A DNA stretch of 44,885 nt from CAZUGH01 sp964619785 (GCA_964619785.1 CAZUGH010000009.1:1-44885); one strand, 5' to 3'; shown: positions 8,604 to 18,922, counted from the first letter of the stretch. Notes: generated by a model from the letters alone, not told the origin. Program-made: numbers and translations.

Positions 8604-10132
8604 ATGACTACAGAAACAATTTGTATTATCGCCGTATTCATTGTCTATCTTGGAGTTATGCTAGGCATTGGATTCTATTTTTTCAAAAAGAACAAGAATG
8701 TATCTGATTATGTTCTTGGGGGACGTCAGCTCAACCCGTTGGTAGCTGCTATGTCGGCGCAGGCATCCGATATGTCTGGCTGGTTGCTACTTGGCTTACC
8801 AGGAACCGCCTATGTTCTATATGGTGGAACGACAGAAGCGATATGGACTGCCATTGGCTTGGCTGTCGGTACATACCTGAACTGGCTCATCGTTGCCAAA
8901 CGATTACGTAAGTATACCAAGGTGGCTGGGGATGCGATCACACTCCCTNNNNNNNNNNNNNNNNNNNNNNNNNNNNNNNNNNNNNNNNNNNNNNNNNNNN
9001 NNNNNNNNNNNNNNNNNNNNNNNNNNNNNNNNNNNNNNNNNNNNNNNNTTCGATGTTCTCTGCAGGAGCAAAGCTTTTCAAGACGGTATTTAACGTACCA
9101 TATACAACTGCTCTGATTATCGGTGCTGTTGTGATTGTATCCTATACATTCCTCGGTGGATTCCTCGCCGTATGTTGGACGGATACCATTCAAGGTGTAT
9201 TGATGTTTATCGCACTTGTTGTTGCACCAATCATCGCTATCTCACGTCTTGGTGGTATCTCAGGGCTTAGCGATACATTGGCTGGTCTCACCACACAGAC
9301 ATTTTCATTGATTCCTCGAACAGAGACAGGTGCTTTTAATATTATGCTTCTGATTTCTTCGCTCGCATGGGGCGTTGGTTACTTCGGACAGCCACACATT
9401 CTGCCTCGTTTTATGGCAATTCGTAAAACAAAGGAGCTTCGTCCAGCACGAATCATCGCTACTGTCTGGGTATTGATTACGCTGACTGCTGCCATCATCG
9501 TTGGTGTCGTCGGCAAGGCATTGATTCCTAACTTATCTGACCCTGAATCCGTATTCATGGTTATGGTTCAGAACCTGTTCCCACCACTTATTACTGGTAT
9601 CCTATTAACAGCTATTCTTGCCGCCATCATGAGTACTGCCGACAGCCAGCTTCTAGTAACTTCATCGGCAGTGTCCTCTGACTTGTATGCAGGAATCATT
9701 AATAAAAATGCTTCTCCTAAGAAAGTTCTGTGGATAAGCCGTATCTCCGTAATCGTTATATCCATTATCGCTGCCCTATTAGTATCCGTTGAGAATCCTA
9801 CACCAGGCACGATTATGGCACAGATTAATGAATCTGTATTCAAATTAGTTGCTTTCGCATGGGCCGGATTTGGTTCTGCATTCGGACCTATCGTACTGTT
9901 CTCCTTGTTCTGGAAACGTACAACAAAAGAAGGTGCATTCACAGGTATTATCGCTGGTGGTGTTACCGCATTTGTATGGTGGTTAAACTCTGGCGGAATT
10001 TTCGATGTATATGAAATCGTTCCAGGCTTTATCATCTCTGCCATCGTAATTGTTGTCGTAAGTCTCTTGACTAAGGTTCCAGATGAGATTACTGCTGAAT
10101 TTGAGATGGTGAAAACCACAGATATAGACTAA
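8604..10132 (+). CDS. putP: Sodium/proline symporter, interrupted by assembly gap
   Basis: A sodium:solute symporter of the PutP branch. The N-terminal part (115 codons) includes SDYVLGGRQLNPLVAAMSAQASDMSGWLLLGLPG, the sodium/proline site region, and ends DAITLP at the gap. After the gap the frame resumes at 9050 (SMFSAGAKLF) and continues to 10132 with FLGGFLAVCWTDTIQG and multiple helices. By memory of E. coli PutP, about 31 residues are missing, so the real gap is close to 92 bases. The 100-N run itself is not frame-compatible. AGGAGGAAG precedes the ATG. It imports proline, possibly as an osmolyte or nutrient, and is followed after 20 bases by tmcAL. Confidence 0.88.
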
Positions 10133-10152
10133 CCAAGCAAGGAGGCATCCCC

Positions 10153-11313
10153 ATGAAGACTGTTGGCATCATCGCTGAATACAATCCGTTTCATAATGGA
10201 CATGCGTATCACATCGCTAAAGCCAAAGCTCTGACTGGGGCTTCCTGTGCTGTCATTGTGATGAATGGTGACTTTGTTCAACGTGGAGAGCCCGCCTTCG
10301 TCAGTAAATATACAAGAACGCAGATGGCCCTTGCCGGTGGCGGGGACATGATTTTCCAGCTTCCGATTACTTATGGAATCTCAAGTGGAGAAGACTTCGC
10401 CATGGGTAGTGTCTCTCTCCTTGAACAGCTGGGATTTGTGGACTGCATCTGCTTCGGTAGTGAAGATGGCCGTATGGAGTCGCTGATTCCATACGGTGAT
10501 TTTTTCGCTCAGGAATCCGAAGAATATAAAGAACTTCTAGGAAAATACTGTCGTGAAGGAATCGGTTATCCTGCTGCTAGGCAGTTGGCCACCGAAGCCC
10601 TCTTAGATACCTCAGCGCTTGCCGACCTCACAAGTCCAAACAATCTACTTGGCATCGAATACCTTAAGGCTCTTCGTCGTCTGGATTCTTCCATGGTTCC
10701 CTATACCATCCAAAGAGAAGGACATGGCTATCATGAGACTGATTCTTTGCCAGGAAAATATCCATCTGCAACAGCACTGCGAAGGAGCTATCAAGAAGGT
10801 CACGCATTATCTCAAGGAATCCCTGAGCAATGCCAGGGCTTTATAAATGATGCACTCTCGCATTACCAGCCAATCACACTACAGGATTTTTCGGAACAGA
10901 TTTACTACAGCATATTAGAACATACAGGCCAACTACATGAGTTCAAGGATGTTACACCAGATCTCGCAGACCGTATCGAAAATCTGCTGCCTGATTATCG
11001 AGATGTGGAATCATTTTCCTCACTTTTGCAATCAAAGCAATATACAACAGGTCGCATTCATCGGTGTCTATGCCAGATTCTTCTTGGCATTAAAAAGTTG
11101 CCAGATGGCAAGCTTCCGCTTCGACTATTAGGCCTGAACAAGGAATTTTCCTATCTTCTCAAAGGGCGCGATGACATCATCGTAAAACCTGCCAGAGAAA
11201 AAGAAGCCCTGCAACAGGACTTCTTCGCTTCACATCTATATGAGCATGCCGTACATCGCCAATCTGGTTATCACATTGGCAATGAATGTACGCACTCTCC
11301 TATCCTAATCTAG
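10153..11313 (+). CDS. tmcAL: tRNA(Met) cytidine acetate ligase
   Basis: A 386-residue nucleotidyltransferase-fold protein of the YlbM/TmcAL family, which acetylates the wobble cytidine of elongator tRNA-Met using acetate and ATP. The diagnostic N-terminus GIIAEYNPFHNGHAYHI carries the HxGH-like motif. NGDFVQRGEPAFVSKYTRTQMAL, SSGEDFA and SPNNLLGIEYLKAL follow. The C-terminal end is family-like, so the gene appears complete. AAGGAGG is upstream of the start. It is in line with putP and its 3' end overlaps the convergent malQ stop by 14 bases. Confidence 0.92.
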   Translation: MKTVGIIAEYNPFHNGHAYHIAKAKALTGASCAVIVMNGDFVQRGEPAFVSKYTRTQMALAGGGDMIFQLPITYGISSGEDFAMGSVSLLEQLGFVDCICFGSEDGRMESLIPYGDFFAQESEEYKELLGKYCREGIGYPAARQLATEALLDTSALADLTSPNNLLGIEYLKALRRLDSSMVPYTIQREGHGYHETDSLPGKYPSATALRRSYQEGHALSQGIPEQCQGFINDALSHYQPITLQDFSEQIYYSILEHTGQLHEFKDVTPDLADRIENLLPDYRDVESFSSLLQSKQYTTGRIHRCLCQILLGIKKLPDGKLPLRLLGLNKEFSYLLKGRDDIIVKPAREKEALQQDFFASHLYEHAVHRQSGYHIGNECTHSPILI

Positions 11314-12790
11314 AATAAATCTTGGTCATATCATAAATCTTCTGACACAGTTCAGGGGTAAATGCACCCTCGCTCATGCGCCACTTCCAATTGTCGCCGA
11401 GAGTCGATGGCGTGTTGATACGAGCCTCATCTCCGAGCAGAAGAAAATCTTGTGCAGGAATCACACACAGATTGGCCACGCTTCTCATCGCCAACGCAAT
11501 CATATGCCAGGTCAGCACTTCATTATTCGTCTCACCCATTACATTCATGTACTTCAGCGCAACGTTCTTGTCCCACTCAGGAATATGTTCAAACCATCCC
11601 TTCGTTGTCTCATTATCATGAGTGCCTGTATAAACGACACAATTTCTCTCATAATTATGTGTCATATAGTCACTCTCTTCCCTTGTATCGAAGGCAAATT
11701 GCAATACTTTCATGCCAGGAAATGCAGTGTCAGCCAACAACTTTCGTACACTATCTGTCAAAAATCCCAGGTCCTCTGCAATAATATTTAGCTCTCCTAG
11801 GCAATTATGTAAGGCATGGAACAACTCAATTCCTGGTCCACGCTCCCAATGTCCATGAACTGCCGTCTCATGACCAAATGGAATCGAGTAATATTCATCA
11901 AAACCACGAAAATGGTCAATTCGTACCATATCATATAACTTTGTGCAATGGCGTATGCGTCGTATCCACCAGTCAAATCCTGTCTCTCTGTGATACTCCC
12001 AATTGTATAACGGATTGCCCCACAACTGTCCCGTCGCCGAGAAGCCATCTGGTGGGCATCCTGCCACCGCAATTGGACTTAAATCATCACCAAACTGAAA
12101 TAATTCTCTTCCTGCCCAGCTGTCTGCACTATCATATGCAACATAGATTGGGATATCTCCGATGATTTGAATGCCATTATCATTGGCATATCTCTTCAGA
12201 TTCTTCCACTGCCTTGCAAACTCATACTGAAGATACATGTAGAAGTACACATCTTCCTGAAGTTCTAGACGATAGCGTTCCATCGCTTCTGGTTGTCTCG
12301 TCTTGATATCCTCATCCCATAGGGCAAAGCTCTGTCCGCCTTTGGCATCTTTGATCGCCATGAAGAGAGCATAATCCGTAATCCAGCTTGCATTTTCCTC
12401 GATAAAGCTATGGAAATTCGGCACCTTGCCGATATGTGACCGCTGATATGCGAGTTTCAAAAGTGCAAATCGGTTGTCATATACCTTTTCATAATCAATA
12501 TAATTTGGGTGTTCTCCGAAGTTTCTCTCATCACATTCTTCTCTCGATAGAAGTCCCTGATTCACAAGTTCATCTAATGATATAAAGTATGGGTTTCCCG
12601 CAAAAGTCGAGAAAGACTGATACGGAGAATCCCCGTAAGATGTTGGTCCTAGCGGTAGTATCTGCCAATATCGTTGTCCTGCTGCCTTTAGCGAATCTAC
12701 AAATCCATATGCCTTATCATCAAAGCAACCAATTCCATATCTAGATGGCAAGCTAGATATCGGTAATAACACTCCATTTGCTCTCATCAT
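11300..12790 (-). CDS. malQ: 4-alpha-glucanotransferase (amylomaltase)
   Basis: A GH77 enzyme that disproportionates maltodextrins by transferring alpha-1,4-glucan chains. Recognisable segments are LPISSLPSRYGIGCFD, WQILPLGPTSYGDSPYQSFS, the nucleophile region VRIDHFRGF, the acid/base region IIAEDLG, and TGTHDNETTKGW. I place the start at 12790 (MMRANG; 12787 is equally possible), because AGGATG lies just upstream. The open frame runs 11 codons further but overlaps the preceding lipoprotein stop. The upstream neighbour is a sugar-binding lipoprotein fragment on the same strand, consistent with maltodextrin uptake and use. Confidence 0.93.
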   Translation of the reverse strand: MMRANGVLLPISSLPSRYGIGCFDDKAYGFVDSLKAAGQRYWQILPLGPTSYGDSPYQSFSTFAGNPYFISLDELVNQGLLSREECDERNFGEHPNYIDYEKVYDNRFALLKLAYQRSHIGKVPNFHSFIEENASWITDYALFMAIKDAKGGQSFALWDEDIKTRQPEAMERYRLELQEDVYFYMYLQYEFARQWKNLKRYANDNGIQIIGDIPIYVAYDSADSWAGRELFQFGDDLSPIAVAGCPPDGFSATGQLWGNPLYNWEYHRETGFDWWIRRIRHCTKLYDMVRIDHFRGFDEYYSIPFGHETAVHGHWERGPGIELFHALHNCLGELNIIAEDLGFLTDSVRKLLADTAFPGMKVLQFAFDTREESDYMTHNYERNCVVYTGTHDNETTKGWFEHIPEWDKNVALKYMNVMGETNNEVLTWHMIALAMRSVANLCVIPAQDFLLLGDEARINTPSTLGDNWKWRMSEGAFTPELCQKIYDMTKIYSRLG

Positions 12791-12812
12791 CACACATCCT
12801 ATCTGTCGTTTA

Positions 12813-13389
12813 TTACATTCCATTGTACCCTTTTATACTGGTCGTTGCAACACTCTCCTTTTGCCATTCCTCACGAAATTTCTGTGCAAATGTCGCAAAA
12901 TCCATCTTATCATCTAGCATTTTCATCAGATTCTCGCCGACTACATCCGAAAATGTGCCATCAGGAAATGCAGCGCTGACCCANNNNNNNNNNNNNNNNN
13001 NNNNNNNNNNNNNNNNNNNNNNNNNNNNNNNNNNNNNNNNNNNNNNNNNNNNNNNNNNNNNNNNNNNNNNNNNNNNNNNNNNNCCTAGCGAAGTTTCCAA
13101 TTCCCTGAATCATAAAAAGAGAAGGTGTGTCCGTCCCAGCCATCTCTGCCTCGAGAGTCTCCTGATAAGAATTCTCTGAGACAGAGCGAACCGTCACTTT
13201 CACACCTGTCTTTTCCTCATATGCATTTGCAATCTCTTCATATATATCCTGTGTCTCTATCTTATTATTCAAGAAATATACGGAGCCCTTCTTCGGTTCC
13301 TGTTTCTCCTGAACTTCCTCCTTCTCTCCACAACCAGTCAAGAGAAGGATGACACACAGGTATATTGCCACTTGACCTATTCTTTTCAT
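12813..13389 (-). CDS. ABC-transporter solute-binding lipoprotein (sugar type), middle lost in assembly gap
   Basis: The 5' part (13389-13084) encodes a lipoprotein signal with lipobox LLTGC (Cys20) and then mature sequence with QDIYEEIANAYEEKTGVKVTVRS and PSLFMIQGIGN. This is the opening lobe of a family-1 extracellular sugar-binding protein. The 3' part (12983-12813) encodes a terminal helix pair ending at TAA. Known relatives are ~420 residues but only ~157 are visible, so several hundred bases are probably hidden in the N run at 12984-13083, unless the gene is deleted. AAGGAA precedes the start. The place just before malQ suggests a maltodextrin/oligosaccharide ligand, by context only. 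Confidence 0.65.
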
Positions 13390-13450
13390 GGTTCCATTCC
13401 TTTCTGTCTTTTCTTTAGTATAGACAATAGAATGGAAAATATACCGATGA

Positions 13451-14452
13451 CTATTTCAATAACGACCGACTCACATGGACCCCAATCTTGTCTGCCCATG
13501 TTTTATAAATATCCTGAAATGCTTTTGTCTGCCTCTCTTCTATCAGCTCCTGGCGATGCTGTTCCATCGCTTCTGCCCGGTTCACGCCAACACAATTTAA
13601 TATATAAAAGCCTGTATCCGTAGAGATAACTGGGCTAATCTGTCCTGCCTTCATCGTAAAGGCAACATCTACCAATTCCTTAGGTGTGTCCTCTCGTCCA
13701 ATGTTCATCTGAATCTCATTCAAAGAAGAATTGGTCTCTGCTAATGCATAGAAGCCGCCCGACTGAGCCTGTGTCTGTAACTCTTTGGCTTTGTTAAAGA
13801 GCGCCGTTTTGTCTTCATCATTTAAGTTAACCTGCGCGCCATTGCGATCTGTTCCTTTTGACATCAAATAGATAACCTGTGTCTCCACAACCTGTGCCTG
13901 TTCCTCCGAAATATTGATATCTACCTTAGCCGTAATGACATCATATACTTTTCTCGCAACCTCGTTATCGCAAAGCATATCTGCAACAAGCTGTGTTGTG
14001 ATTCCATATTGATCTCGTATTTCTTGTGACAGACCCTTAACATATTGCTCTGCGTCATAGCTCAATTCTTCTTTTTCATCTGCACCGAGCGTGACGCCTT
14101 GGCTCTCGGCGTATTTTCCTATCACTTTAAGCTGGATAATCAAACGAATGGTATCTTCAATCGCATCCATCCCAATTGTTCTTCCCTCCGTCGTGGAATA
14201 GTTCCATATGTTGTTGTCCACCACACCCTCATACTTACTCTTAAGTATATAGGAGTATGCCTGGTATTCACTATAGCTAACTGACGTGTTACCAATCGCA
14301 ATGACCGTTGAATCTGGCTTCAGTGTTCCATTTACAACGCTTCCTGCGTTCTCCTTTCTGACGTCTGTATTTTCCTTTGATTCGCCACATCCTGTTAGCA
14401 ATAACAGACCGACTAAACCAAGGGCAATCAATCGCTTATTTATCTTTTTCAT
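13451..14452 (-). CDS. PrsA/SurA-like foldase lipoprotein (peptidyl-prolyl isomerase family)
   Basis: A 333-residue exported lipoprotein with lipobox LLTGC (Cys22). It has an N-terminal SurA/PrsA-type chaperone region with many helices, and a parvulin-like C-terminal region containing ALAETNSSLNEIQMNIGREDTPKELVDVAFTMKAGQISPVI with VISTDTGFYILN. That pattern is characteristic of PpiC domains (F.lkpGqiS.pv.T..Gyhii). It would act outside the membrane in folding secreted proteins. The start overlaps the mfd stop by 17 bases, indicating translational coupling in a pth-mfd-foldase operon. PrsA proper is the nearest familiar name but orthology is not proved. Confidence 0.82.
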   Translation of the reverse strand: MKKINKRLIALGLVGLLLLTGCGESKENTDVRKENAGSVVNGTLKPDSTVIAIGNTSVSYSEYQAYSYILKSKYEGVVDNNIWNYSTTEGRTIGMDAIEDTIRLIIQLKVIGKYAESQGVTLGADEKEELSYDAEQYVKGLSQEIRDQYGITTQLVADMLCDNEVARKVYDVITAKVDINISEEQAQVVETQVIYLMSKGTDRNGAQVNLNDEDKTALFNKAKELQTQAQSGGFYALAETNSSLNEIQMNIGREDTPKELVDVAFTMKAGQISPVISTDTGFYILNCVGVNRAEAMEQHRQELIEERQTKAFQDIYKTWADKIGVHVSRSLLK

Positions 14453-17400
14453 CGCTTCCTCCTACATTCTTAAGTGAATCAATCTCTTGTATGATATTTT
14501 CAATTTGTAATAAAACCGGTTTCGATTTTTCTAACGTATAGGCGAAATACGGTTCTGCATCTGGTACAAACCGCATGCCCCTTCCCACTCGATTAAGCAC
14601 CTCAGGAATTCGTTCCACTGCAACATTTGCCTGCTTATACATGACAAATTTCACGGAGTCTCCTTTGTGATTCACCGATGTGATATATGCTTGGTGTGCC
14701 TTCGCTTTCAATAATGCGATAGCAAGCAGATTACTCACACTTCGAGGTGGTTCTCCAAATCGGTCCACTAACTCGTCTTCGATATCGAGACGTTCTTCAT
14801 CCGTTTCAATCTCGGCAACACGTTTGTACATATCAAGCTTCTGAGCCTCACTTGGAATATAGGTCGGCGGAATATAAGCATCGAGGTTGATGTCCACAGC
14901 TGTCTCGTATTCCTCTTCTTGTGGCTTCTCACCTTTTAAGGTCTTCACTGCCTCATTTAACATCTTGCAATACAAGTCGTAACCAACTGCTTCCATATGA
15001 CCATGCTGTCTCTCTCCAAGCAAGTTACCGGCACCACGAATCTCTAAGTCTCTCATAGAGATTTTAAACCCTGAACCTAAATCTGTAAACTCCTTTATCG
15101 CCTCGAGACGCTTCTCTGCAACTTCCTTAAGCATCTTATCTCTCTTATACATCAAAAACGCATACGCTGTTCGATTCGAGCGCCCCACTCGCCCACGCAA
15201 TTGATAGAGCTGCGACAGACCCAGTTTATCGGCATCATCAATAATAATCGTGTTGACATTTGGTATATCAAGCCCTGTTTCTACAATTGTAGTAGCAATG
15301 AGAACATCAATTTCTCCTTCGATAAACCGCACCATCGTTTTCTCAAGTTCCCGTTCATTCATCTGCCCATGGGCAAATGCCACCACTGCCTCTGGGACGA
15401 GCTTCGCCACTTCGTTAGCGATGACATCCATATTATTGACACGATTGTATACATAATATACCTGTCCGCCTCTGGCAAGTTCTCGAATGACTGCCTCTCT
15501 TATAATTTCATCATTTTTCTCCATGACAAAAGTCTGAATTGGCATTCGGTCGACCGGCGGTTCTTCTAACACGCTCATATCACGAATTCCCACCAGGCTC
15601 ATGTGAAGAGTACGCGGTATCGGTGTTGCTGACAATGTTAGCACATCGATATCATTTTTTAACTGCTTTAGTTTTTCTTTATGTGTCACCCCGAAACGTT
15701 GTTCTTCATCAACAATCAAAAGTCCTAAGTCTTTATACTTGATATCCTTTGATAGCAGACGATGCGTTCCGATGATGATATCTAGACTTCCCTTACGCAA
15801 GCGGTCCAATGTCTTGGTCTGTTGCGCCTTGGTTCGTAACCTCGATATCATATCAACGCTGATTGGAAAATCTTTCATTCGCTGTACAAATGTCTCATAA
15901 TGCTGTCTTGCTAATATCGTAGTTGGTACTAGAAATGCTACTTGCTTGCCATCTTGCACTGCCTTAAATGCCGCACGAATCGCGATCTCTGTCTTGCCAT
16001 ATCCGACATCACCACAGATGAGTCGGTCCATGATTTTCTTGCTTTCCATGTCTTTCTTCGTCGCTTCAATTGCATTCAACTGGTCATCTGTCTCATCATA
16101 TGGGAACATTTCTTCAAATTCCTGTTGCCACACAGAATCCTTTTCAAAGGAAAATCCTTCTTTTGCCTGTCGTTTCGCATACAAATCCACCAGCTCTTTG
16201 GCAACCTCTTTGACGGCACCCTTGACCCTGCTCTTTGTCTTCTTCCATTCAGGTGAATTCAGTCGATTCAGCTTTGGCGCCTTGGCATCACTACCCGCAT
16301 ATTTCTGCAGCACATCAAGCGAAGTGGCAAGCACATACAGATTACTTGCTCCTGCATATTGAATCTTGAGATAATCTTTCGTAACCTTGTCAACTTCGAT
16401 TTTTTCCATTCCTTGATAAATGCCAAGTCCGTGATTCTCATGCACGACGTAGTCACCGATTTTCAAATCACTGAAGCTATGAATCCTCGTTCCCTCATAT
16501 AAACGCTGCTTCTTCTTTTTTTTCTTCTTTTTGCTACCGAAGATGTCACCTTCTGTGACAACGAAAAATTGAAGCTGCGGATATTCAAATCCTCGACGTA
16601 GATTGCCCTTAGCCACCATCACCTGACCCGGCAAAATCTCTTCGTCCATGTCGCGATTGTACACGGCTCCGATTCCAAAATCCTCTAAATCTGCACAGAG
16701 TCTACGACCGCGCGTCTCAGAAGCAGATAGAAGCAGAACACGATAATCTCTTTTTTTTAGATTGGCAATGTCTTTTGCCATAAGTGCAAAGTTATTGTTA
16801 TAAGAAGGTGAGGATTGCACAAGCACGGAGAAATCTTTCTCAATGGGAACATCCTTCACCGGCATATCCAAAGTCGTCATCAACACAAGTGGATAGTTCA
16901 TCAATTTGTTCATCAGCTGTGGTTGATTGTACAAAACATCCATCTGACCTGGTAAAATATATCCCTTTTCTAGACGGTGTGTCATCGACTCACGAAACTC
17001 ATATTCGACGGTCTCGCAGCGCTCATTGCATCGGTTCGGCTCATCAATAAACACGACTACATCCCGATTTTCAAAGTAATCAAAGAAAGATACCGTATCC
17101 TTCACAAAATACTGAATATAACTCTCTAGATTTACCATACCATGATAAACCTCATACGTTTCGAGGAAGCCTTCTACTGTCTGGCGCAGTCTTGCGCTCT
17201 CTTCAATCTTGCCATCCTCTCGCAACTTAGCAACACAGCTCTCCATCTCATCTCGAATTTTCTTCATTCCCGCTAGTGCATCATCTTCCTCAATGAAAAT
17301 CTCCACCGCAGGATACACCACCATCTCATCGACATTTTCAATCGAACGCTGGCTCTCTAAATCAATGGTTCGTATTGTATCAACTTCATCTCCCCACAGC

Positions 17401-17975
17401 TCAATTCGGTATGGCTGTTCTTCCGTCAATGGGAAGATGTCTAAGATACCTCCACGCACCGCAAATTGACCTTCGCCACTTATCTGCGTCACATTTTCAT
17501 AGCCTAATTCTACAAGCTTTAATTTCAGTTGACTTAAGTCTAGAACGTCTGCTGTCTTGATGTTGATTTTCTTACTTTCGTACAGCACAAAGGGGAGGCC
17601 AAAGTCCATGCCCCCGTCGAGTGTTGTTATGATTGTGCTCGGCTCGTCTTCCACAATTCGCTTCACAATTTTTAATCGTTCTTTCACAATGGCTTGCCCA
17701 TGAACATCCGCGCTATAGAAAATCAAGTCTTTCGCTGGATAATAGTAAACATTCCGGTCGTAAAGGCGATAATCCTCATAGAGTTCCTTCGCTCGCAACT
17801 CATTGTGTGTAATAATCAAGCGAAACTTTCTATCTTTCGCTATTCCATGGATAAACTGACACTTCTGCGTATCAATACAGCCCGTAATTCTCACAGGGGT
17901 ATCTCCGCGCTCTACTGCCTTCTTGCAATCCACATATTCGCTAAGTTTGCTTAGCGGTTCCATTAATGCTTTCAT
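14436..17975 (-). CDS. mfd: Transcription-repair coupling factor
   Basis: A full-length 1179-residue Mfd. It removes RNA polymerase stalled at lesions and recruits UvrA. In order: a UvrB-like N-terminal module with GGILDIFPL; the RNA-polymerase-interacting CarD-like domain around residues 490-560 (RIHSFSDLKIGDYVVHENHGLG); the helicase/translocase with Walker A GDVGYGKTE near residue 657, DEEQRFGV near 757 and SATPIPRTLHMSL; the RecG-like QLRGRVGRS; and the C-terminal TRCF domain. A run of eight lysines near residue 485, coded by A-rich DNA at about 16505-16535, sits just before the CarD-like domain. GGAG precedes the start, and pth lies 8 bases upstream on the same strand. Confidence 0.97.
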   Translation of the reverse strand: MKALMEPLSKLSEYVDCKKAVERGDTPVRITGCIDTQKCQFIHGIAKDRKFRLIITHNELRAKELYEDYRLYDRNVYYYPAKDLIFYSADVHGQAIVKERLKIVKRIVEDEPSTIITTLDGGMDFGLPFVLYESKKINIKTADVLDLSQLKLKLVELGYENVTQISGEGQFAVRGGILDIFPLTEEQPYRIELWGDEVDTIRTIDLESQRSIENVDEMVVYPAVEIFIEEDDALAGMKKIRDEMESCVAKLREDGKIEESARLRQTVEGFLETYEVYHGMVNLESYIQYFVKDTVSFFDYFENRDVVVFIDEPNRCNERCETVEYEFRESMTHRLEKGYILPGQMDVLYNQPQLMNKLMNYPLVLMTTLDMPVKDVPIEKDFSVLVQSSPSYNNNFALMAKDIANLKKRDYRVLLLSASETRGRRLCADLEDFGIGAVYNRDMDEEILPGQVMVAKGNLRRGFEYPQLQFFVVTEGDIFGSKKKKKKKKQRLYEGTRIHSFSDLKIGDYVVHENHGLGIYQGMEKIEVDKVTKDYLKIQYAGASNLYVLATSLDVLQKYAGSDAKAPKLNRLNSPEWKKTKSRVKGAVKEVAKELVDLYAKRQAKEGFSFEKDSVWQQEFEEMFPYDETDDQLNAIEATKKDMESKKIMDRLICGDVGYGKTEIAIRAAFKAVQDGKQVAFLVPTTILARQHYETFVQRMKDFPISVDMISRLRTKAQQTKTLDRLRKGSLDIIIGTHRLLSKDIKYKDLGLLIVDEEQRFGVTHKEKLKQLKNDIDVLTLSATPIPRTLHMSLVGIRDMSVLEEPPVDRMPIQTFVMEKNDEIIREAVIRELARGGQVYYVYNRVNNMDVIANEVAKLVPEAVVAFAHGQMNERELEKTMVRFIEGEIDVLIATTIVETGLDIPNVNTIIIDDADKLGLSQLYQLRGRVGRSNRTAYAFLMYKRDKMLKEVAEKRLEAIKEFTDLGSGFKISMRDLEIRGAGNLLGERQHGHMEAVGYDLYCKMLNEAVKTLKGEKPQEEEYETAVDINLDAYIPPTYIPSEAQKLDMYKRVAEIETDEERLDIEDELVDRFGEPPRSVSNLLAIALLKAKAHQAYITSVNHKGDSVKFVMYKQANVAVERIPEVLNRVGRGMRFVPDAEPYFAYTLEKSKPVLLQIENIIQEIDSLKNVGGSDEKDK

Positions 17976-17983
17976 GCTTCTCC

Positions 17984-18553
17984 TTATACCTTACCATTAT
18001 ATTCATTCATGGCAGCATTGATTCCTTCTTCTATGATAATGCGACACGCGTCCGAAGCATCGCCTAACGCCTCGCGTATCTTCGGCTCTTCTTCCTTCGG
18101 AAAATGTCCTAGCACATAGTCGGCCAAGTCCCATCCTTCTGGCTTGCTGCCAACTCCAACTCGTATTCGAGGAAACTTCTCTGTGCCAAGATGTGCAATA
18201 ATACTTTTAATTCCATTATGCCCACCAGCACTTCCCTTGCCACGAATACGAAGCCTGCCAACATCTAAATTGATATCATCATAAAGAATAATCAGCTCTT
18301 CTTCTGGGTCAATCTTGTAGTAATTCACCAAAGCACCCACGCTCTCGCCACTGAGATTCATGTAGGTCTGTGGTTGTGCCACCAAGACTTTCTGTCCTTG
18401 AATCACACCCTTGCCACAGATAGCCTTATGTTCTCTACTATTAAGCGAAATATTATATTCATCACAGATTCGTGTCACTGCATCAAAGCCAATATTATGT
18501 CTCGTCGCCTGATATCTACGATCTGGATTCCCAAGTCCAACAATAATGTACAT
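17984..18553 (-). CDS. pth: Peptidyl-tRNA hydrolase
   Basis: A 189-residue enzyme that releases tRNA from peptidyl-tRNA dropped by ribosomes. Signature segments are MYIIVGLGNPDRRYQATRHNIGF (catalytic His in TRHNIGF), QPQTYMNLSGES, YDDINLDVGRLRIRGKGSAGGHNG and RIRVGVG. The open frame continues 23 codons upstream, but ATG 18553 (MYIIVGLGN) is the family start and has GGGGGT upstream. It begins the pth-mfd-foldase operon, with pth and mfd commonly adjacent in Firmicutes. Confidence 0.95.
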   Translation of the reverse strand: MYIIVGLGNPDRRYQATRHNIGFDAVTRICDEYNISLNSREHKAICGKGVIQGQKVLVAQPQTYMNLSGESVGALVNYYKIDPEEELIILYDDINLDVGRLRIRGKGSAGGHNGIKSIIAHLGTEKFPRIRVGVGSKPEGWDLADYVLGHFPKEEEPKIREALGDASDACRIIIEEGINAAMNEYNGKV

Positions 18554-18586
18554 AATTACCCCCATGTCATTGAAATCACTTTTTTC

Positions 18587-18615
18587 ATTATAATAGGTTT
18601 CTGTAGGAAAAGCAA
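18587..18615 (-). promoter_or_regulatory. Sigma-A promoter of the pth-mfd operon
   Basis: On the minus strand TTGCTT (18615-18610), 17 bases, then TATAAT (18592-18587). It lies 34 bases before the pth start. Confidence 0.5.
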
Positions 18616-18692
18616 ATATCATTCCGTAGACTTTTTGCTAAAAATGAGAGAAAATACTATTATGAATCGTCTAATGATTAGAGGTGATGAAA

Positions 18693-18822
18693 ATGGTAGA
18701 ACCTACTATGTCACAAGATAAGGCAACACGCCTAAGTGAGATTGCCACAAAATACGGTGACAGTATCCTTCGCACATGCTTTCTGTACCTAAATAATATG
18801 ACTTTGGCAGAAGATGCATTGC
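18693..18822 (+). CDS. RNA polymerase sigma-70 family factor, N-terminal part only
   Basis: Only 43 codons precede the gap. They read MVEPTMSQDKATRL, then IATKYGDSILRTCFLYLNNMTLAEDAL. The latter matches sigma region 2 of ECF-type factors (..y...vyr.c...l.n...AEDa.Qd.F), the core-polymerase binding region. The ATG at 18693 is chosen for its distance from AGAGG; upstream GTG/ATG codons are too close. The rest (regions 2.2-4) is in the 18823-18922 N run. A complete sigma factor needs ~400 more bases, so the gap is far longer than drawn, or the locus is deleted. Confidence 0.6.
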
Positions 18823-18922
18823 NNNNNNNNNNNNNNNNNNNNNNNNNNNNNNNNNNNNNNNNNNNNNNNNNNNNNNNNNNNNNNNNNNNNNNNNNNNNNN
18901 NNNNNNNNNNNNNNNNNNNNNN

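Noticed and set aside
9568..10119. 183-residue open frame on the minus strand inside putP
   Set aside because: It is the antisense shadow of putP codons, with no ribosome site and no family likeness.
12790..12823. malQ starting at 12823
   Set aside because: It would overlap the stop of the preceding lipoprotein and has no ribosome site. AGGATG favours 12790 or 12787.
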